A stretch of 64,000 nt of DNA from Actinobacteria bacterium OK074 (GTDB lineage: Bacteria > Actinomycetota > Actinomycetes > Streptomycetales > Streptomycetaceae). The DNA lies in NCBI GenBank assembly GCA_001298575.1, contig LJCV01000033.1, forward strand, positions 30,228-94,227, given 5' to 3'. The stretch's first letter is position 1; each line of letters starts with the position of its first letter. The position numbers and the translations under genes were made by a program. Below the pieces are notes generated by a model. It saw only the letters and a list, made by a program, of their open reading frames with translations. It was not told the DNA's origin and did no database searches. This document shows positions 47,261 to 55,735 of this stretch, piece by piece.

Positions 47261-47505
47261 TTTCGGCCCAAGTCTCCAACTGCCAGCGGAATATCCGCAG
47301 TATGTCAGAACGGCACCAGCCGCATGTTCGACTCCGGTCGACAGGTCGGACGGTGGCCGGGGGCGCCGCTCCGGCGGTGAAATGGGATCCAATATAGAGC
47401 GACCGCGGATCCACGGCGCCCGAAGAGCCGAAGCTTTCCGGTCACCGGGGGCCGCGGTCGCCGGTCGGGGCGGACGAGTCGGGGTGAACCGCTCGAAAGG
47501 GCCCG

Positions 47506-47655
47506 TCAGACCAGGCCGAGCTGGGTGGCGAGCATCGCGAGGACCACGACGAGGGTCCAGCCGAGCACGTGCTCAAGGATCTTGGGGCCGTCGTCGTCCC
47601 GGGGGCCGCCGGTACGGGCACGGACACGGGCGGCGGTGGCAGAGGTCGCGGTCAT
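47506..47655 (-). CDS. Small single-pass membrane protein (49 aa)
   Basis: The ATG at 47655 opens 49 codons ending in TGA (47506-47508). Residues 1-25 are Thr/Ala/Arg-rich and polar with DDDGPKILEHV. Residues 30-48 (VLGWTLVVVLAMLATQLGLV) form one hydrophobic helix. GAGAAG upstream can serve as ribosome site. Codon use is typical for the genome. Short proteins ending in such a helix after a DDDGPKxLEH-like segment look conserved in streptomycetes. Function is unknown. Confidence 0.7.
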   Translation of the reverse strand: MTATSATAARVRARTGGPRDDDGPKILEHVLGWTLVVVLAMLATQLGLV

Positions 47656-47768
47656 GGCTTCTCACTGAGGTCGGCGGGCGGTGGTCTCTCCCCCTGCGGC
47701 CGACTCCCCCGGCCGCCCTGTCCACCTTGCCACCGAAAGTGGCTTTCGCGGCCGAGACCTTGCTCACA

Positions 47769-47800
47769 GGCCCCCTCCCCGGTCGTCGCGGGAGGGGGCC
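47769..47800. terminator. Terminator after the C39-like peptidase gene
   Basis: Perfect 11-base arms GGCCCCCTCCC (47769-47779) and GGGAGGGGGCC (47790-47800) enclose a 10-base loop, 11 bp past the stop on the minus strand. Confidence 0.8.
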
Positions 47801-47810
47801 GGGGACCGGG

Positions 47811-49169
47811 TCAGCGCACGCCCACCGCCGCCAGCGCGGCCCGCTGGCGCGCGCTCGGGTGTGCCGGGAAGTAGAGGTAGCAGACGCCGCCGGTGCCGGA
47901 GGAGACCCCACCGGAGGCGTTGTACCGCTTGGTCCGCAGCCAGATATTTTCGAATTCGCGCCTCTTGTAGACCCGGCGGACCGCGTCGTCGCTGGGCGAG
48001 TTGGGGTCGTTGGCGATCACGTCGCCGTCGGCCGTGAACCCGATCACGGTCATCAGGTGCCCGGCGGTGCCGTACCCCGCTCCGGTCAGCTCGGTCGCGA
48101 GGAAGGACTGGGACGTTATGGCCGGGATGCCGACGGCGACCAGCGTCTCCAGGTCGGTCAGCGAGGACAGCCGGGTGACCACGCCCTGGAGGCCCTCGTA
48201 GGTGGCCGCGTAGGCCGCGTTGAAGGGCCAGTTGCCACAGCCCGCGTACTGGTAGTCGTAGGTGAACCGGGCCGCGTTGCAGACCTGCGGATCGGCGTAC
48301 GACGGGTCGACCCAGGCCAGCTGTTCCGGGGTGAGCCGGCCGCCCCAGTACTCGATGATCATCTGCGAGGAGGTGGGGCTGCACCACGCCTCGCCGCCGT
48401 TGTCGTACTCCGGGTACTGGCCGATGTGGATCTCCTGCGAGTACCGCGGGACGGACAGTTCCTGGGCGAGACCGGGGGTGGAGGCCGGGACGGTGAAGCG
48501 GTCGGGGATGTCCGAGCCCATGGCGCCGAGCCGCCACACGGTGGGCGTGGCCCGGGTGCCGGGCGTCCGGTAGAGGGTCAGCCGCAGCCGGTACGACACC
48601 AGGCGCAGGCCGGTGGTGGCGTCGTCGATGGCGAAGGTGTCCGTCCAGATCGTCGACTTCCCGTCGGTCTGGTCGTCCACGGAGGTCCGCTTGATGTCGT
48701 CGTCACCGGCGGCCCAGCGGCCCATCACGTACCAGGGGGTGGCGGTGCCGTCGGAGTAGGTGCCCGTCAGCTCGACCTGGAGCCAGGTGCCCGCCGGGGT
48801 GTGCGCGTTCCAGGAGGTGATGACCTCGGTGGCTGGGGTGGACAGCCGGTGCTCCGGGCCGGTCCAGGTGGCGTACTCCCAGGTCGCGGTCTTGCCGGTG
48901 TGCGGGTCGGTGTAGTCGGTGCGGCCCGCGGGGACGGCGACGACCACGCCGGGGCGGACGCCGGCGACGGCACGCACCCCCTGCGCGGTGCCCGCGCGCC
49001 AATCGGTGTACGAGGTCCAGGCGCGGTAGTCCACGAGGCTCGGTGCTGCTTTCGTCGGCCGGGCGGCGGCGGTGGCCGCGACGGCCGGAGCCGTGACACC
49101 GGCCGTTGCCGCCGCGGCGACGGCCGCGGCGATCAGGGTTCTGCGGGACGGTTCGGCAGGTCTGGTCAT
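47811..49169 (-). CDS. Tat-exported C39-like cysteine peptidase
   Basis: The protein has 452 residues from the ATG at 49169; an in-frame ATG at 49211 would add 14. The N-terminus EPSRRTLIAAAVAAAATAGVTAPAVAA is a twin-arginine signal with an AxA cleavage site. The first half looks like a beta-rich domain. The C-terminal C39_2-type domain has GGEAWCSPTSSQMIIEYWG (catalytic Cys), AGHLMTVIGF (catalytic His) and VIANDPNSP (Asp/Asn). It is expected to act outside the cell on peptides or cell-wall proteins. It is unlinked to bacteriocin exporters, so it is not a leader-cleaving C39 transporter. A strong terminator follows. Confidence 0.85.
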   Translation of the reverse strand: MTRPAEPSRRTLIAAAVAAAATAGVTAPAVAATAAARPTKAAPSLVDYRAWTSYTDWRAGTAQGVRAVAGVRPGVVVAVPAGRTDYTDPHTGKTATWEYATWTGPEHRLSTPATEVITSWNAHTPAGTWLQVELTGTYSDGTATPWYVMGRWAAGDDDIKRTSVDDQTDGKSTIWTDTFAIDDATTGLRLVSYRLRLTLYRTPGTRATPTVWRLGAMGSDIPDRFTVPASTPGLAQELSVPRYSQEIHIGQYPEYDNGGEAWCSPTSSQMIIEYWGGRLTPEQLAWVDPSYADPQVCNAARFTYDYQYAGCGNWPFNAAYAATYEGLQGVVTRLSSLTDLETLVAVGIPAITSQSFLATELTGAGYGTAGHLMTVIGFTADGDVIANDPNSPSDDAVRRVYKRREFENIWLRTKRYNASGGVSSGTGGVCYLYFPAHPSARQRAALAAVGVR

Positions 49170-49366
49170 CGGTGGGGACCCCCAGGTGTCCGGAAGCGGC
49201 GACTCAGGCATGGGCGTCCGCCAACTATGGCCGCCGCGGGTTCACTTCTGCCAGCACCTGCGGGGGCGGCGCGCCCTGCAATATTGGTCTCCACCACTGG
49301 CATGAGCTGGGTGGTCGCCGGGCACCGGCCGGGCCGGTACGACACGAACCGGCCGGGTGGCCGAAG

Positions 49367-50092
49367 ATGGTGGACGTGTCCCCGCACCGCCGCCCCGCAG
49401 CCGCCCCGTCGACCGACCCGACCGACCTGGTCGACCCGACCGACCCGACCGGCTTCACCGACATGGCCGAGCTCGCCGGCCTGCTGCGCCGGCTGCCGCC
49501 TTCCTGCGGTCCGGTCCGGCTGGTCGGCGTCGACGGGCACGCGGGCTCCGGCAAGACCACCTTCGCCGGGCGGCTCGCGACCACGCTCGGCGACGCGCCC
49601 GTCCTGCACCTGGACGACATCGCCACCCACGCGGAACTCCTCACCTGGACGGAACGGCTGCTGCGCGAGGTCGTGGAACCGCTGCGCGCGGGCCGGACCG
49701 CCCGCTTTCGCCCCTACGACTGGAACGCGCGCCGCCCGGGCCCGGCCCGCGACCTGCCGCCCGCGCCCGTGGTCCTGATCGAGGGGGTCGGCGCCGGCCG
49801 CCGCGCGCTGCGGCCGTATCTGGCGCGGCTGTTGTGGATGGAGCTGCCGCGCGAGGAGGCGTGGGCGCGCGGGGGGCGGCGGGACGGCGGGGAGAGCGGG
49901 GAAATGGCCACCTTCTGGGCCGGGTGGGTCGAGGCCGAGCGTCGGCATTTCACCGAGGATGCGACGAAACCGTGTGCGGATCTTCTGGTACGGCAGTGTT
50001 CCGAGGGGTACGAGGTGCTTCCGGGACCCCGGATGCGACCTGGACCGGACCAGAATGTCACCGGCCGTGACGACCCATCGGCAATGTGCTGA
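49367..50092 (+). CDS. Uridine-kinase-like P-loop protein
   Basis: The protein has 241 residues from an ATG at 49367; a GTG lies directly after it. A Pro/Thr/Asp-rich stretch with DPTD-like repeats (residues about 15-32) precedes RLVGVDGHAGSGKTTFAGRLATTL, the P-loop. VLHLDDIATHAELLTW and PVVLIEGVGAGRRALRPYLARLLWMEL follow the layout of uridine/pantothenate kinase-like enzymes. The substrate is not determinable. It diverges from the C39-like peptidase. Confidence 0.8.
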   Translation: MVDVSPHRRPAAAPSTDPTDLVDPTDPTGFTDMAELAGLLRRLPPSCGPVRLVGVDGHAGSGKTTFAGRLATTLGDAPVLHLDDIATHAELLTWTERLLREVVEPLRAGRTARFRPYDWNARRPGPARDLPPAPVVLIEGVGAGRRALRPYLARLLWMELPREEAWARGGRRDGGESGEMATFWAGWVEAERRHFTEDATKPCADLLVRQCSEGYEVLPGPRMRPGPDQNVTGRDDPSAMC

Positions 50093-50176
50093 ACTCGTGA
50101 AGGAGCACTGGCCGAGAAGTTGCCTCAGTCGCCCAACTCGGCTTGACCCAGGGGCCGTACAGGACTTACGTTCTGA

Positions 50177-50233
50177 ATGAGCGGTGGCTTGCTGCCGCCC
50201 GCATACGCGAAGCCCCCGGTTGTTCCCCCGTGA
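50177..50233 (+). CDS. Possible 18-residue leader peptide
   Basis: ATG at 50177 reads MSGGLLPPAYAKPPVVPP and stops at 50231-50233, inside the hairpin that follows. Seven of 18 residues are proline, and the C-codons sit in the hairpin's 5-prime arm. The ribosome site (AGGA, 50161-50164) is poorly spaced. It may be a real leader or a by-product of the CCCCCG-rich hairpin. Confidence 0.3.
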   Translation: MSGGLLPPAYAKPPVVPP

Positions 50234-50244
50234 TCGGGGGCTTC
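50209..50244. terminator. Hairpin with two alternative stems
   Basis: GAAGCCCCCG (50209-50218) pairs perfectly with CGGGGGCTTC (50235-50244). An inner CCCCCG (50225-50230) can instead pair with the same CGGGGG (50235-50240) around a TGAT loop. It is either a terminator for the kinase gene or an attenuator of the AAA gene. Confidence 0.65.
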
Positions 50245-50527
50245 GTTCTGCCCGCACTCCGCTTCCGCCGGGTGCCGGACGGCACGATTCGTTCACCCTC
50301 GGTCACCACTTCTCGTGGGCCTTGTCCGCTCCCACCTCGTCAAACGGCCTGTACCACACCCTTCGGCGGGCCCCTGCCCCGCAGGTACGATGCCCTCGGT
50401 GCGGCCTTCGGACGGCGGCTCTGCGCACCGGTGCAACTCCCGTCCGCAGTACGGCGGTTCGGTGAAGGCTGCCGACGGGCACCGGCCCGGCGGTGAACCA
50501 GCGGGGGCACGGTTTGTGGGGGACGTG

Positions 50528-52390
50528 ATGGAATTCGGCACGCAGGGCCCCGAGGCCCCGGCCGACCTCGCCTGGCTGCGAGGTGTGGATGCCTACACGA
50601 TGGGCGCCTATCCGCAGGCGGAGGAGGAGTTCCGCACCGCGGTGCGGATGGATCCGGGGATGGCCGACGGCTGGCTCGGCCTGCACGCGCTGCGCGTCGA
50701 CACGACGACGGCCCTGCTGCGCATGTTCCGGCACCGGGAGCGCTTCGGCGAACAGCGCGCCCGGCACCGCCGTACCCTCAACTCCTGGTACTGGCTGGGC
50801 TGGTGGGTGCAGCCAGTGCTGGAAAGCCCCCGGGACCTGCTGCTCGCCCACGCCTCGCACTGGCTGGACGGCCGTCATGTCCCGGAGCTGGACCGGGCGT
50901 TGGCGAGTCTGCCGCCGGTGGACGCGGATCCGCAGGTGCGCTTCCTGCACGCCTGCCGGGCCTATCTGGTCAAGGACTGGGAGCAGTTGGTGCGGCACAC
51001 CGACCCGCTGCTCGACGACGCCATGCTCGGCATAGAGGCCGGGCTGTTCGGCGGCATGGCCCGGGTCCGGCTGGAGATGTTCGGGCAGGCCGAACCGCTG
51101 CTGGCGACCGCACTGATGCGCTGCCGCAGCGAACAGCCGCAGCGCAAGGAGCTGCGCTACTGGCTGGCCCGGGCCCACGAGGGCACCGGCCGCAGCGCCG
51201 CCGCCCTGCCGCTGTACCGGGCCGTGCACCGCGTCGACCCGGCGTTCATGGACACCTCGGCCCGGCTCGCCGCGATCTCCGAGGGCGACGGGTACGACGA
51301 CGCCGACGGCCTCGCGGCGATCACGCTCGCCGGGGTCGGACAGGACGTCCTGGACGGCGACGGCATCGACCCGCTGTTCGGCACCGAGGGCCGCGACCTC
51401 AAGCTCACCGAGCCCGAACTGCCGCTGCCGGGCGGGCTGGTGCCGCCGTCGGACATACCCCGGGAGCGGGCCGGCGGGCCGTCGGTGGCACCGCTGCCGA
51501 CCGGGCCGACGGACCCGGACCTGCTGGCCGAGGCCCTCGCCGAGCTAGAGCGGATGGTCGGCCTGGAGCCGGTCAAGCGTCAGGTCAAGGCGCTGTCGGC
51601 GCAGTTGAACATGGCCCGGCTGCGCGCCGGGCAGGGGCTGCCGGTCCAGCCCCCCAAGCGGCACTTCGTCTTCTCGGGCCCCTCCGGCACCGGCAAGACG
51701 ACCGTGGCCCGCATCCTCGGCCGGGTCTTCTACGCCCTCGGCCTGCTCGGCGGCGACCACCTCGTGGAGGCGCAGCGGGCGGACCTCGTCGGCGAGTACC
51801 TGGGCCAGACCGCCGTGAAGGCCAACGAGTTGATCGACTCGGCCATCGGCGGCGTCCTCTTCGTGGACGAGGCGTACGCGCTGTCCAACTCCGGCTACGG
51901 CAAGGGGGACGCCTACGGCGACGAGGCGCTCCAGGTGCTGCTGAAGCGGGCCGAGGACAACCGCGACCACCTCGTGGTGATCCTCGCGGGGTACCCGGAG
52001 GGGATGGACCGGCTGCTGACCGCCAATCCCGGGCTGTCCTCGCGGTTCACCACCCGGGTGGACTTTCCGTCGTACCGGCCGCTGGAACTCACCGCGATAG
52101 GCGGGGTGTTGGCGGCGGAGAACGGGGACCGGTGGGACGAGGAGGCGGTGGAGGAGTTGCGGTCCATCGCCGGGCACGTCGTCGATCAGGGGTGGATCGA
52201 CGAGTTGGGCAACGGGCGGTTCCTGCGGACGCTGTACGAGAAGAGCTGTGCCTATCGGGATCTGCGGTTGAGCGGGTATCCGGGGACGCCGGGCCGTGAT
52301 GATCTCTCTACTTTGAGGTTGCCGGATCTCATGCAGGCGTATGGGGAGGTTCTGTCGGGGCGCGGTCCCCAGGATCCGTCCGGGTTGTGA
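50528..52390 (+). CDS. CbxX/EccA-type AAA ATPase with N-terminal TPR-like domain
   Basis: The protein has 620 residues. The N-terminal 300 are helical, TPR-like (YTMGAYPQAEEEFRTAVRMDPGMADGWLGLHALRV). A Pro/Gly-rich linker follows near 310-345. The AAA domain has Walker A GPSGTGKTT (Lys390), VLFVDEAYAL (Asp447, Glu448) and GLSSRFTTRVDFP with the arginine finger. This is the EccA layout of type VII secretion, where the ATPase acts on exported WXG100 substrates. No EccB-E or WXG100 gene is in the window, so its role may be separate. ATG at 50528 is preceded by GTG at 50525 and GGGGGAC. Confidence 0.87.
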   Translation: MEFGTQGPEAPADLAWLRGVDAYTMGAYPQAEEEFRTAVRMDPGMADGWLGLHALRVDTTTALLRMFRHRERFGEQRARHRRTLNSWYWLGWWVQPVLESPRDLLLAHASHWLDGRHVPELDRALASLPPVDADPQVRFLHACRAYLVKDWEQLVRHTDPLLDDAMLGIEAGLFGGMARVRLEMFGQAEPLLATALMRCRSEQPQRKELRYWLARAHEGTGRSAAALPLYRAVHRVDPAFMDTSARLAAISEGDGYDDADGLAAITLAGVGQDVLDGDGIDPLFGTEGRDLKLTEPELPLPGGLVPPSDIPRERAGGPSVAPLPTGPTDPDLLAEALAELERMVGLEPVKRQVKALSAQLNMARLRAGQGLPVQPPKRHFVFSGPSGTGKTTVARILGRVFYALGLLGGDHLVEAQRADLVGEYLGQTAVKANELIDSAIGGVLFVDEAYALSNSGYGKGDAYGDEALQVLLKRAEDNRDHLVVILAGYPEGMDRLLTANPGLSSRFTTRVDFPSYRPLELTAIGGVLAAENGDRWDEEAVEELRSIAGHVVDQGWIDELGNGRFLRTLYEKSCAYRDLRLSGYPGTPGRDDLSTLRLPDLMQAYGEVLSGRGPQDPSGL

Positions 52391-52452
52391 GGCGCCCTCC
52401 GGGGTGGGGGGCTTGTTTACCTTGCGACCGCGGGTTCGTCGTGATTGATCTC

Positions 52453-52488
52453 GCCGTTCCCCGCGCCTCGAAAGGCGCGGGGAACGGC
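52453..52488. terminator. Convergent terminator between AAA ATPase and CNNM genes
   Basis: Perfect 16-base arms GCCGTTCCCCGCGCCT (52453-52468) and its complement (52473-52488) enclose the tetraloop CGAA. Confidence 0.88.
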
Positions 52489-52496
52489 CTCCGCCG

Positions 52497-53603
52497 TCAG
52501 CTCGCCAGTGCTTCCTTCTGTTCCGGTTTCTGTTCCGGTTTCTGTTCCGGTTTCTGTTCCGGTTTTCTCGGCTGGGGTGGGGTCTCCCGGTGGGCCGGGT
52601 CCGTGACCTCGCCGACCAGGAGTTCCAGGACGTCCTCCAGGGCCACCAGGCCGAGTACCCGGCCCGTCGTGTCCGCCACCTGGGCCAGGTGGGAGGCGGC
52701 TCGGCGCATGACCGTGAGGGCGTCGTCCAGGGGGAGTTCGGCCGCCAGGGTCGTCATCGGGCGCCAGACCTGCTGGGGTACCGCCCGTTCGGAGTCCTCC
52801 TGGTCGAGTACGTCCTTGACGTGGAGGTAGCCCATGAAGGCGCCGTTCTCCGCGACCACCGGGAAGCGCGAGTAGCCGGTCCTGGCGGTCAGGCGCAGCA
52901 CCTCGCCGGGGGTGACCGAGGGGCCGACCGTGACCAGGGCGTCGCGCTTGAGGAGGACGTCGGTGACCGGGCGGGAGCCCAGCTCCAGGGCGTCCTCCAG
53001 GCGCTCCTGTTCCTCCGGGTCGAGCAGACCGGCCTGGCCGGAGTCCTCCACCAGCTGGTTGAGCTGTTCGCTGGTGAAGACCGCCTCGACCTCGTCCTTG
53101 GGCTCCACCCGGAACAGCTTCAGGATCACCTGGGCGCAGGCGCTCAGCGCGACCGTGACCGGACGGCACAGGCGGGCGAAGGCGACCAGGCCCGGGCTGA
53201 GCCAGAGCGCGGCCTTCTCGGGCGCGGCCATCGCCAGGTTCTTCGGGACCATCTCGCCGATCACGAGGTGGAAGAACACGACGGCGGCGAGCGCGAGGAC
53301 GTAACCCAGCGGGTGGATCATGCCTTCCGGCAGGTGCGCCGCCTCGAAGGCCGGTTCGAGCAGCTCGGCGACCGTGGGTTCGGCGACCGCGCCGAGCGTC
53401 AACGAGCAGATGGTGATGCCGAACTGGGCCGCGGCCATCATCTGCGGCAGCCGTTCGAGGCCGTAGAGGACCTGGCGGGCGCGGGCGGTGCCGAGCGGTT
53501 CGATCTGGCTGCGGCGTACGGAGACGAGCGCGAACTCGGCGCCGACGAAGAAGCCGTTGGCGAGCACCAGCAGTGCGGCGAACAGGAGTTGGAGCAGGCT
53601 CAT
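52497..53603 (-). CDS. CNNM/HlyC-CorC-type membrane protein with CBS domains (second of pair)
   Basis: The protein has 368 residues. A DUF21/CNNM transmembrane domain occupies about 1-165 (LLVLANGFFVGAEFALVSVRRSQIEPL, HLVIGEMVPKNLAM). CBS domains follow at about 200-320 (SRPVTDVLLKRDALVTV ... TGYSRFPVVAENGAFMGYLHVKDVL). There is no clear CorC-HlyC C-terminal domain; the protein ends in the repeat EQKPEQKPEQK encoded by a 12-bp tandem repeat. Family members move Mg2+ or divalent cations. Its ATG overlaps the stop of the other CNNM gene by 4 bp (ATGA). Confidence 0.9.
   Translation of the reverse strand: MSLLQLLFAALLVLANGFFVGAEFALVSVRRSQIEPLGTARARQVLYGLERLPQMMAAAQFGITICSLTLGAVAEPTVAELLEPAFEAAHLPEGMIHPLGYVLALAAVVFFHLVIGEMVPKNLAMAAPEKAALWLSPGLVAFARLCRPVTVALSACAQVILKLFRVEPKDEVEAVFTSEQLNQLVEDSGQAGLLDPEEQERLEDALELGSRPVTDVLLKRDALVTVGPSVTPGEVLRLTARTGYSRFPVVAENGAFMGYLHVKDVLDQEDSERAVPQQVWRPMTTLAAELPLDDALTVMRRAASHLAQVADTTGRVLGLVALEDVLELLVGEVTDPAHRETPPQPRKPEQKPEQKPEQKPEQKEALAS
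52516..52563. repeat. 12-bp tandem repeat in CNNM gene tail
   Basis: Four perfect copies of TTCTGTTCCGGT (52516-52527, 52528-52539, 52540-52551, 52552-52563) encode, on the minus strand, the repeated tetrapeptide PEQK/KPEQ at the C-terminus. Confidence 0.92.
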
Positions 53604-54934
53604 CGCGCGGCCTCCGGGGTGGCGGGCGCGTCCGCGGTGCGCACCAGGCGGACCCGTTCGGCACGGTAGTGGCCGACCTGGCGCACGGTGAGCCGCCAGC
53701 CGGGCAGTTCGGCGCGGTCGCCCGGGGCCGGGATGCGGCCGAGCAGATCGGCGACGAGTCCGGCGACCGTCTCGTACGGCCCGTCGGGGACTTCGAGGCC
53801 GATGCGGCGCAGTACGTCGACGCGGCAGCTGCCGTCGGCGTCCCAGGCGGGGCGGCCGTCCTCCGGCGGGGCGGCGGCGAGTTCGGGCAGGTCCTGTCCG
53901 TCGTGCTCGTCGCGGACCTCGCCCACCAGCTCCTCCACGATGTCCTCCAGGGTGACCACGCCCGCCGTGCCGCCGTACTCGTCGACGACGACCGCGATGG
54001 GCTGCTCGCTGCGCAGCCGGGCCAGCAGCGGCCGTACCGGGAGGGTCTCCGGGACCAGCAGCGGGGGCTGGGCCAGGGGGCCGACCGGGGTGTGCAGGCG
54101 CTGCGCGGCGGGGACGGCGAGGGCGTCCTTGAGGTGGACCATGCCGACTATTTCGTCGATCCGGTTCTGGTAGACGGGGAACCGGGACAGGCCGGTGGCC
54201 CGGGTCAGGTTGACGACGTCCTCGGCGGTGGCCGAGGACTGGAGCGCGCTGACCCGCACGCGCGGGGTCATCACGTGCTGCGCGGTCAGGTCGCCCAGGG
54301 ACAGCGTTCTGACGAACAGGTCGGCGGTGTCCTGTTCCAGGGCACCGGCCCGGGCCGAGTGGCGGGCCAGGGAGACCAGTTCGCCGGGCGTGCGGGCGGA
54401 GGCCAGCTCCTCGGCGGGTTCGACGCCCAGGGCGCGCACCAGCCGGTTGGCGACCGCGTTCAGCGCGGCGATGACCGGGCGGAACAGGCGCGCGAAGGTG
54501 TGCTGCGGGCCGGCGACGAAGCGGGCGACCTGCAACGGCCGGGACACCGCCCAGTTCTTGGGCACGAGTTCGCCGATCACCATCTGCACGGCCGCGGCGA
54601 GCAGCATGCCGACGACGACCGCGATGCCGGAGGCGACACCCTCGGGGATGCCGAGCGCCCCGAACGGGCCGTCCAGCAGCTCCGCGAGCGCCGGTTCGGC
54701 GAGCATGCCGACGACGAGCGAGGTGATGGTGATGCCGAGCTGGGTGCCGGAGAGCTGGAAGGACAGCTCCTTGAGCGACTCGACGACCGTACGGGCCCGT
54801 CGGTCGCCCTCGGCCGCGGCCTTCTCGGCGTCGGGCCGCTCCACCGTGACGAGGCCGAACTCGGCCGCCACGAAGAAGCCGTTGGCCAGGATGAGCAGGA
54901 ACGCCGCTCCGAGGAGCAGCAGGGACGTGGTCAT
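53600..54934 (-). CDS. CNNM/HlyC-CorC-type membrane protein with CBS and CorC domains (first of pair)
   Basis: The protein has 444 residues. A CNNM transmembrane domain (LLLLGAAFLLILANGFFVAAEFGLVTVERPDA; VIGELVPKNWAVSRPLQVARF) is followed by two CBS repeats (TAQHVMTPRVRVSALQSSATAEDVVNLTRATGLSRFPVY; PIAVVVDEYGGTAGVVTLEDIVEELVGEVRDEHD). A CorC/HlyC domain lies at about 360-435 (WDADGSCRVDVLRRIGLEVPDGPYETVAGLVADLLGRIPAPGD). It is a full-length member; the partner lacks the last domain. Tandem coupled CNNM genes are common in actinobacteria and may form a heteromer for divalent-cation handling. Confidence 0.92.
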   Translation of the reverse strand: MTTSLLLLGAAFLLILANGFFVAAEFGLVTVERPDAEKAAAEGDRRARTVVESLKELSFQLSGTQLGITITSLVVGMLAEPALAELLDGPFGALGIPEGVASGIAVVVGMLLAAAVQMVIGELVPKNWAVSRPLQVARFVAGPQHTFARLFRPVIAALNAVANRLVRALGVEPAEELASARTPGELVSLARHSARAGALEQDTADLFVRTLSLGDLTAQHVMTPRVRVSALQSSATAEDVVNLTRATGLSRFPVYQNRIDEIVGMVHLKDALAVPAAQRLHTPVGPLAQPPLLVPETLPVRPLLARLRSEQPIAVVVDEYGGTAGVVTLEDIVEELVGEVRDEHDGQDLPELAAAPPEDGRPAWDADGSCRVDVLRRIGLEVPDGPYETVAGLVADLLGRIPAPGDRAELPGWRLTVRQVGHYRAERVRLVRTADAPATPEAAR

Positions 54935-55254
54935 GATGCCGCCGCCTCCGCACAGTCGCGGAACGCGTCCGCGCTATGTCGGGTGGGGGCGGCGCAGGTA
55001 CTACAGGACGATCCGTCCATCGCCGGAGGGGGTCACTCCTCGGTTAGGTGGGGGCCCCTGGGCGCGGGGCGGCACAACAGGGGCGGAGGCGCAAGGAGAG
55101 CGTCTCCGCCACCAGATTAATCAAGACACCGGCCCGTGCGTCAGGGTCAACGGCCCTGAGCCGTCCCTGATCTTGCCCGGAGCGACCCCGAGACCTCTCT
55201 CGGGGCCCTCCCGGCCGACGGTCGGCGGCCTCTCGGCAGACGGCCGCGCGCAGG
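54935..55254. other. Region between CNNM pair and PH-domain gene
   Basis: The left half (54935-55110) is the promoter side of the CNNM operon and contains GGCGGAGGCGC and GCGTCTCCGCC, which can pair. The right half holds the terminator at 55186-55205 for the PH-domain gene and CAGGG-CCCTG near 55142. No gene is seen. Confidence 0.5.
55186..55205. terminator. Terminator after the PH-domain gene (end of rib-his operon)
   Basis: CCCCGAGA (55186-55193) pairs with TCTCGGGG (55198-55205), loop CCTC, 50 bp past the PH-domain gene stop. It may end the long rib-his transcript. Confidence 0.6.
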
Positions 55255-55722
55255 TCAGCCCCGGTGTTCCGCGGACCGGGCCGCGGAGCGCTCCTCGACG
55301 AGCGCCCGCAGGGTGTGCGCGTCCGCGATTGCGTGCTGCTTGGCGATGCCCGGCTGGATGCCGAGCGCGGGCAGGCTGGTGCCGTCGCTGAGGTTCAGGT
55401 ACACCCAGGGGTCGCCGGGGCGCAGGTTCACCTGGACGATCTCGGCCCACTCCAGATGGCGTCGGCCCGCGATGTTGACCACGGTGACACCGTCGTCGGC
55501 GGCGACGACCTTGGGCCGGGACAGCGTGACGAGGATCCCGGCGAGCAGCCCGCCCGTGAGGACGAAGCTGAGCTTCTCCCCCGGGCCGAGCGGCTCCAGG
55601 AGCATCCCGACCGTCGAGATGGCCACGAAGACCGCGGCCGCGGCGGTCAGCAGCACGGCGCGGGTGCGGCCGGGCCGGAAGGTCACGGGAAGGGCGGGCG
55701 GGCCGGACAGTGGGGCGGACAT
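55255..55722 (-). CDS. Membrane protein with PH-like domain
   Basis: The protein has 155 residues. Two N-terminal hydrophobic helices (about 22-45 and 50-68) are followed by VVAADDGVTVVNIAGRRHLEWAEIVQVNLRPGDPWVYLNLSDGTSLPALGIQPG, the bacterial PH-like fold of small membrane proteins. The C-terminal helix is charged. It starts 13 bp after hisG and is probably the last gene of the rib-his operon. The function is unknown; no flavin or histidine role is known for this family. Confidence 0.8.
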   Translation of the reverse strand: MSAPLSGPPALPVTFRPGRTRAVLLTAAAAVFVAISTVGMLLEPLGPGEKLSFVLTGGLLAGILVTLSRPKVVAADDGVTVVNIAGRRHLEWAEIVQVNLRPGDPWVYLNLSDGTSLPALGIQPGIAKQHAIADAHTLRALVEERSAARSAEHRG

Positions 55723-55735
55723 CTTCCTGGGCCTC

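Larger units (their letters stand above)
50093..50527. other. Intergenic region upstream of the AAA ATPase
   Basis: The 435 bp contain an 18-codon ORF overlapped by a hairpin (50177-50244). The right part (50250-50520) has no feature I can support, except the ribosome site GGGGGAC of the next gene. Confidence 0.5.

Noticed and set aside
46604-47392. 262-codon form of the TetR gene from TTG at 47392
   Set aside because: The extra residues have no TetR resemblance and no ribosome site; family alignment starts near 47230.
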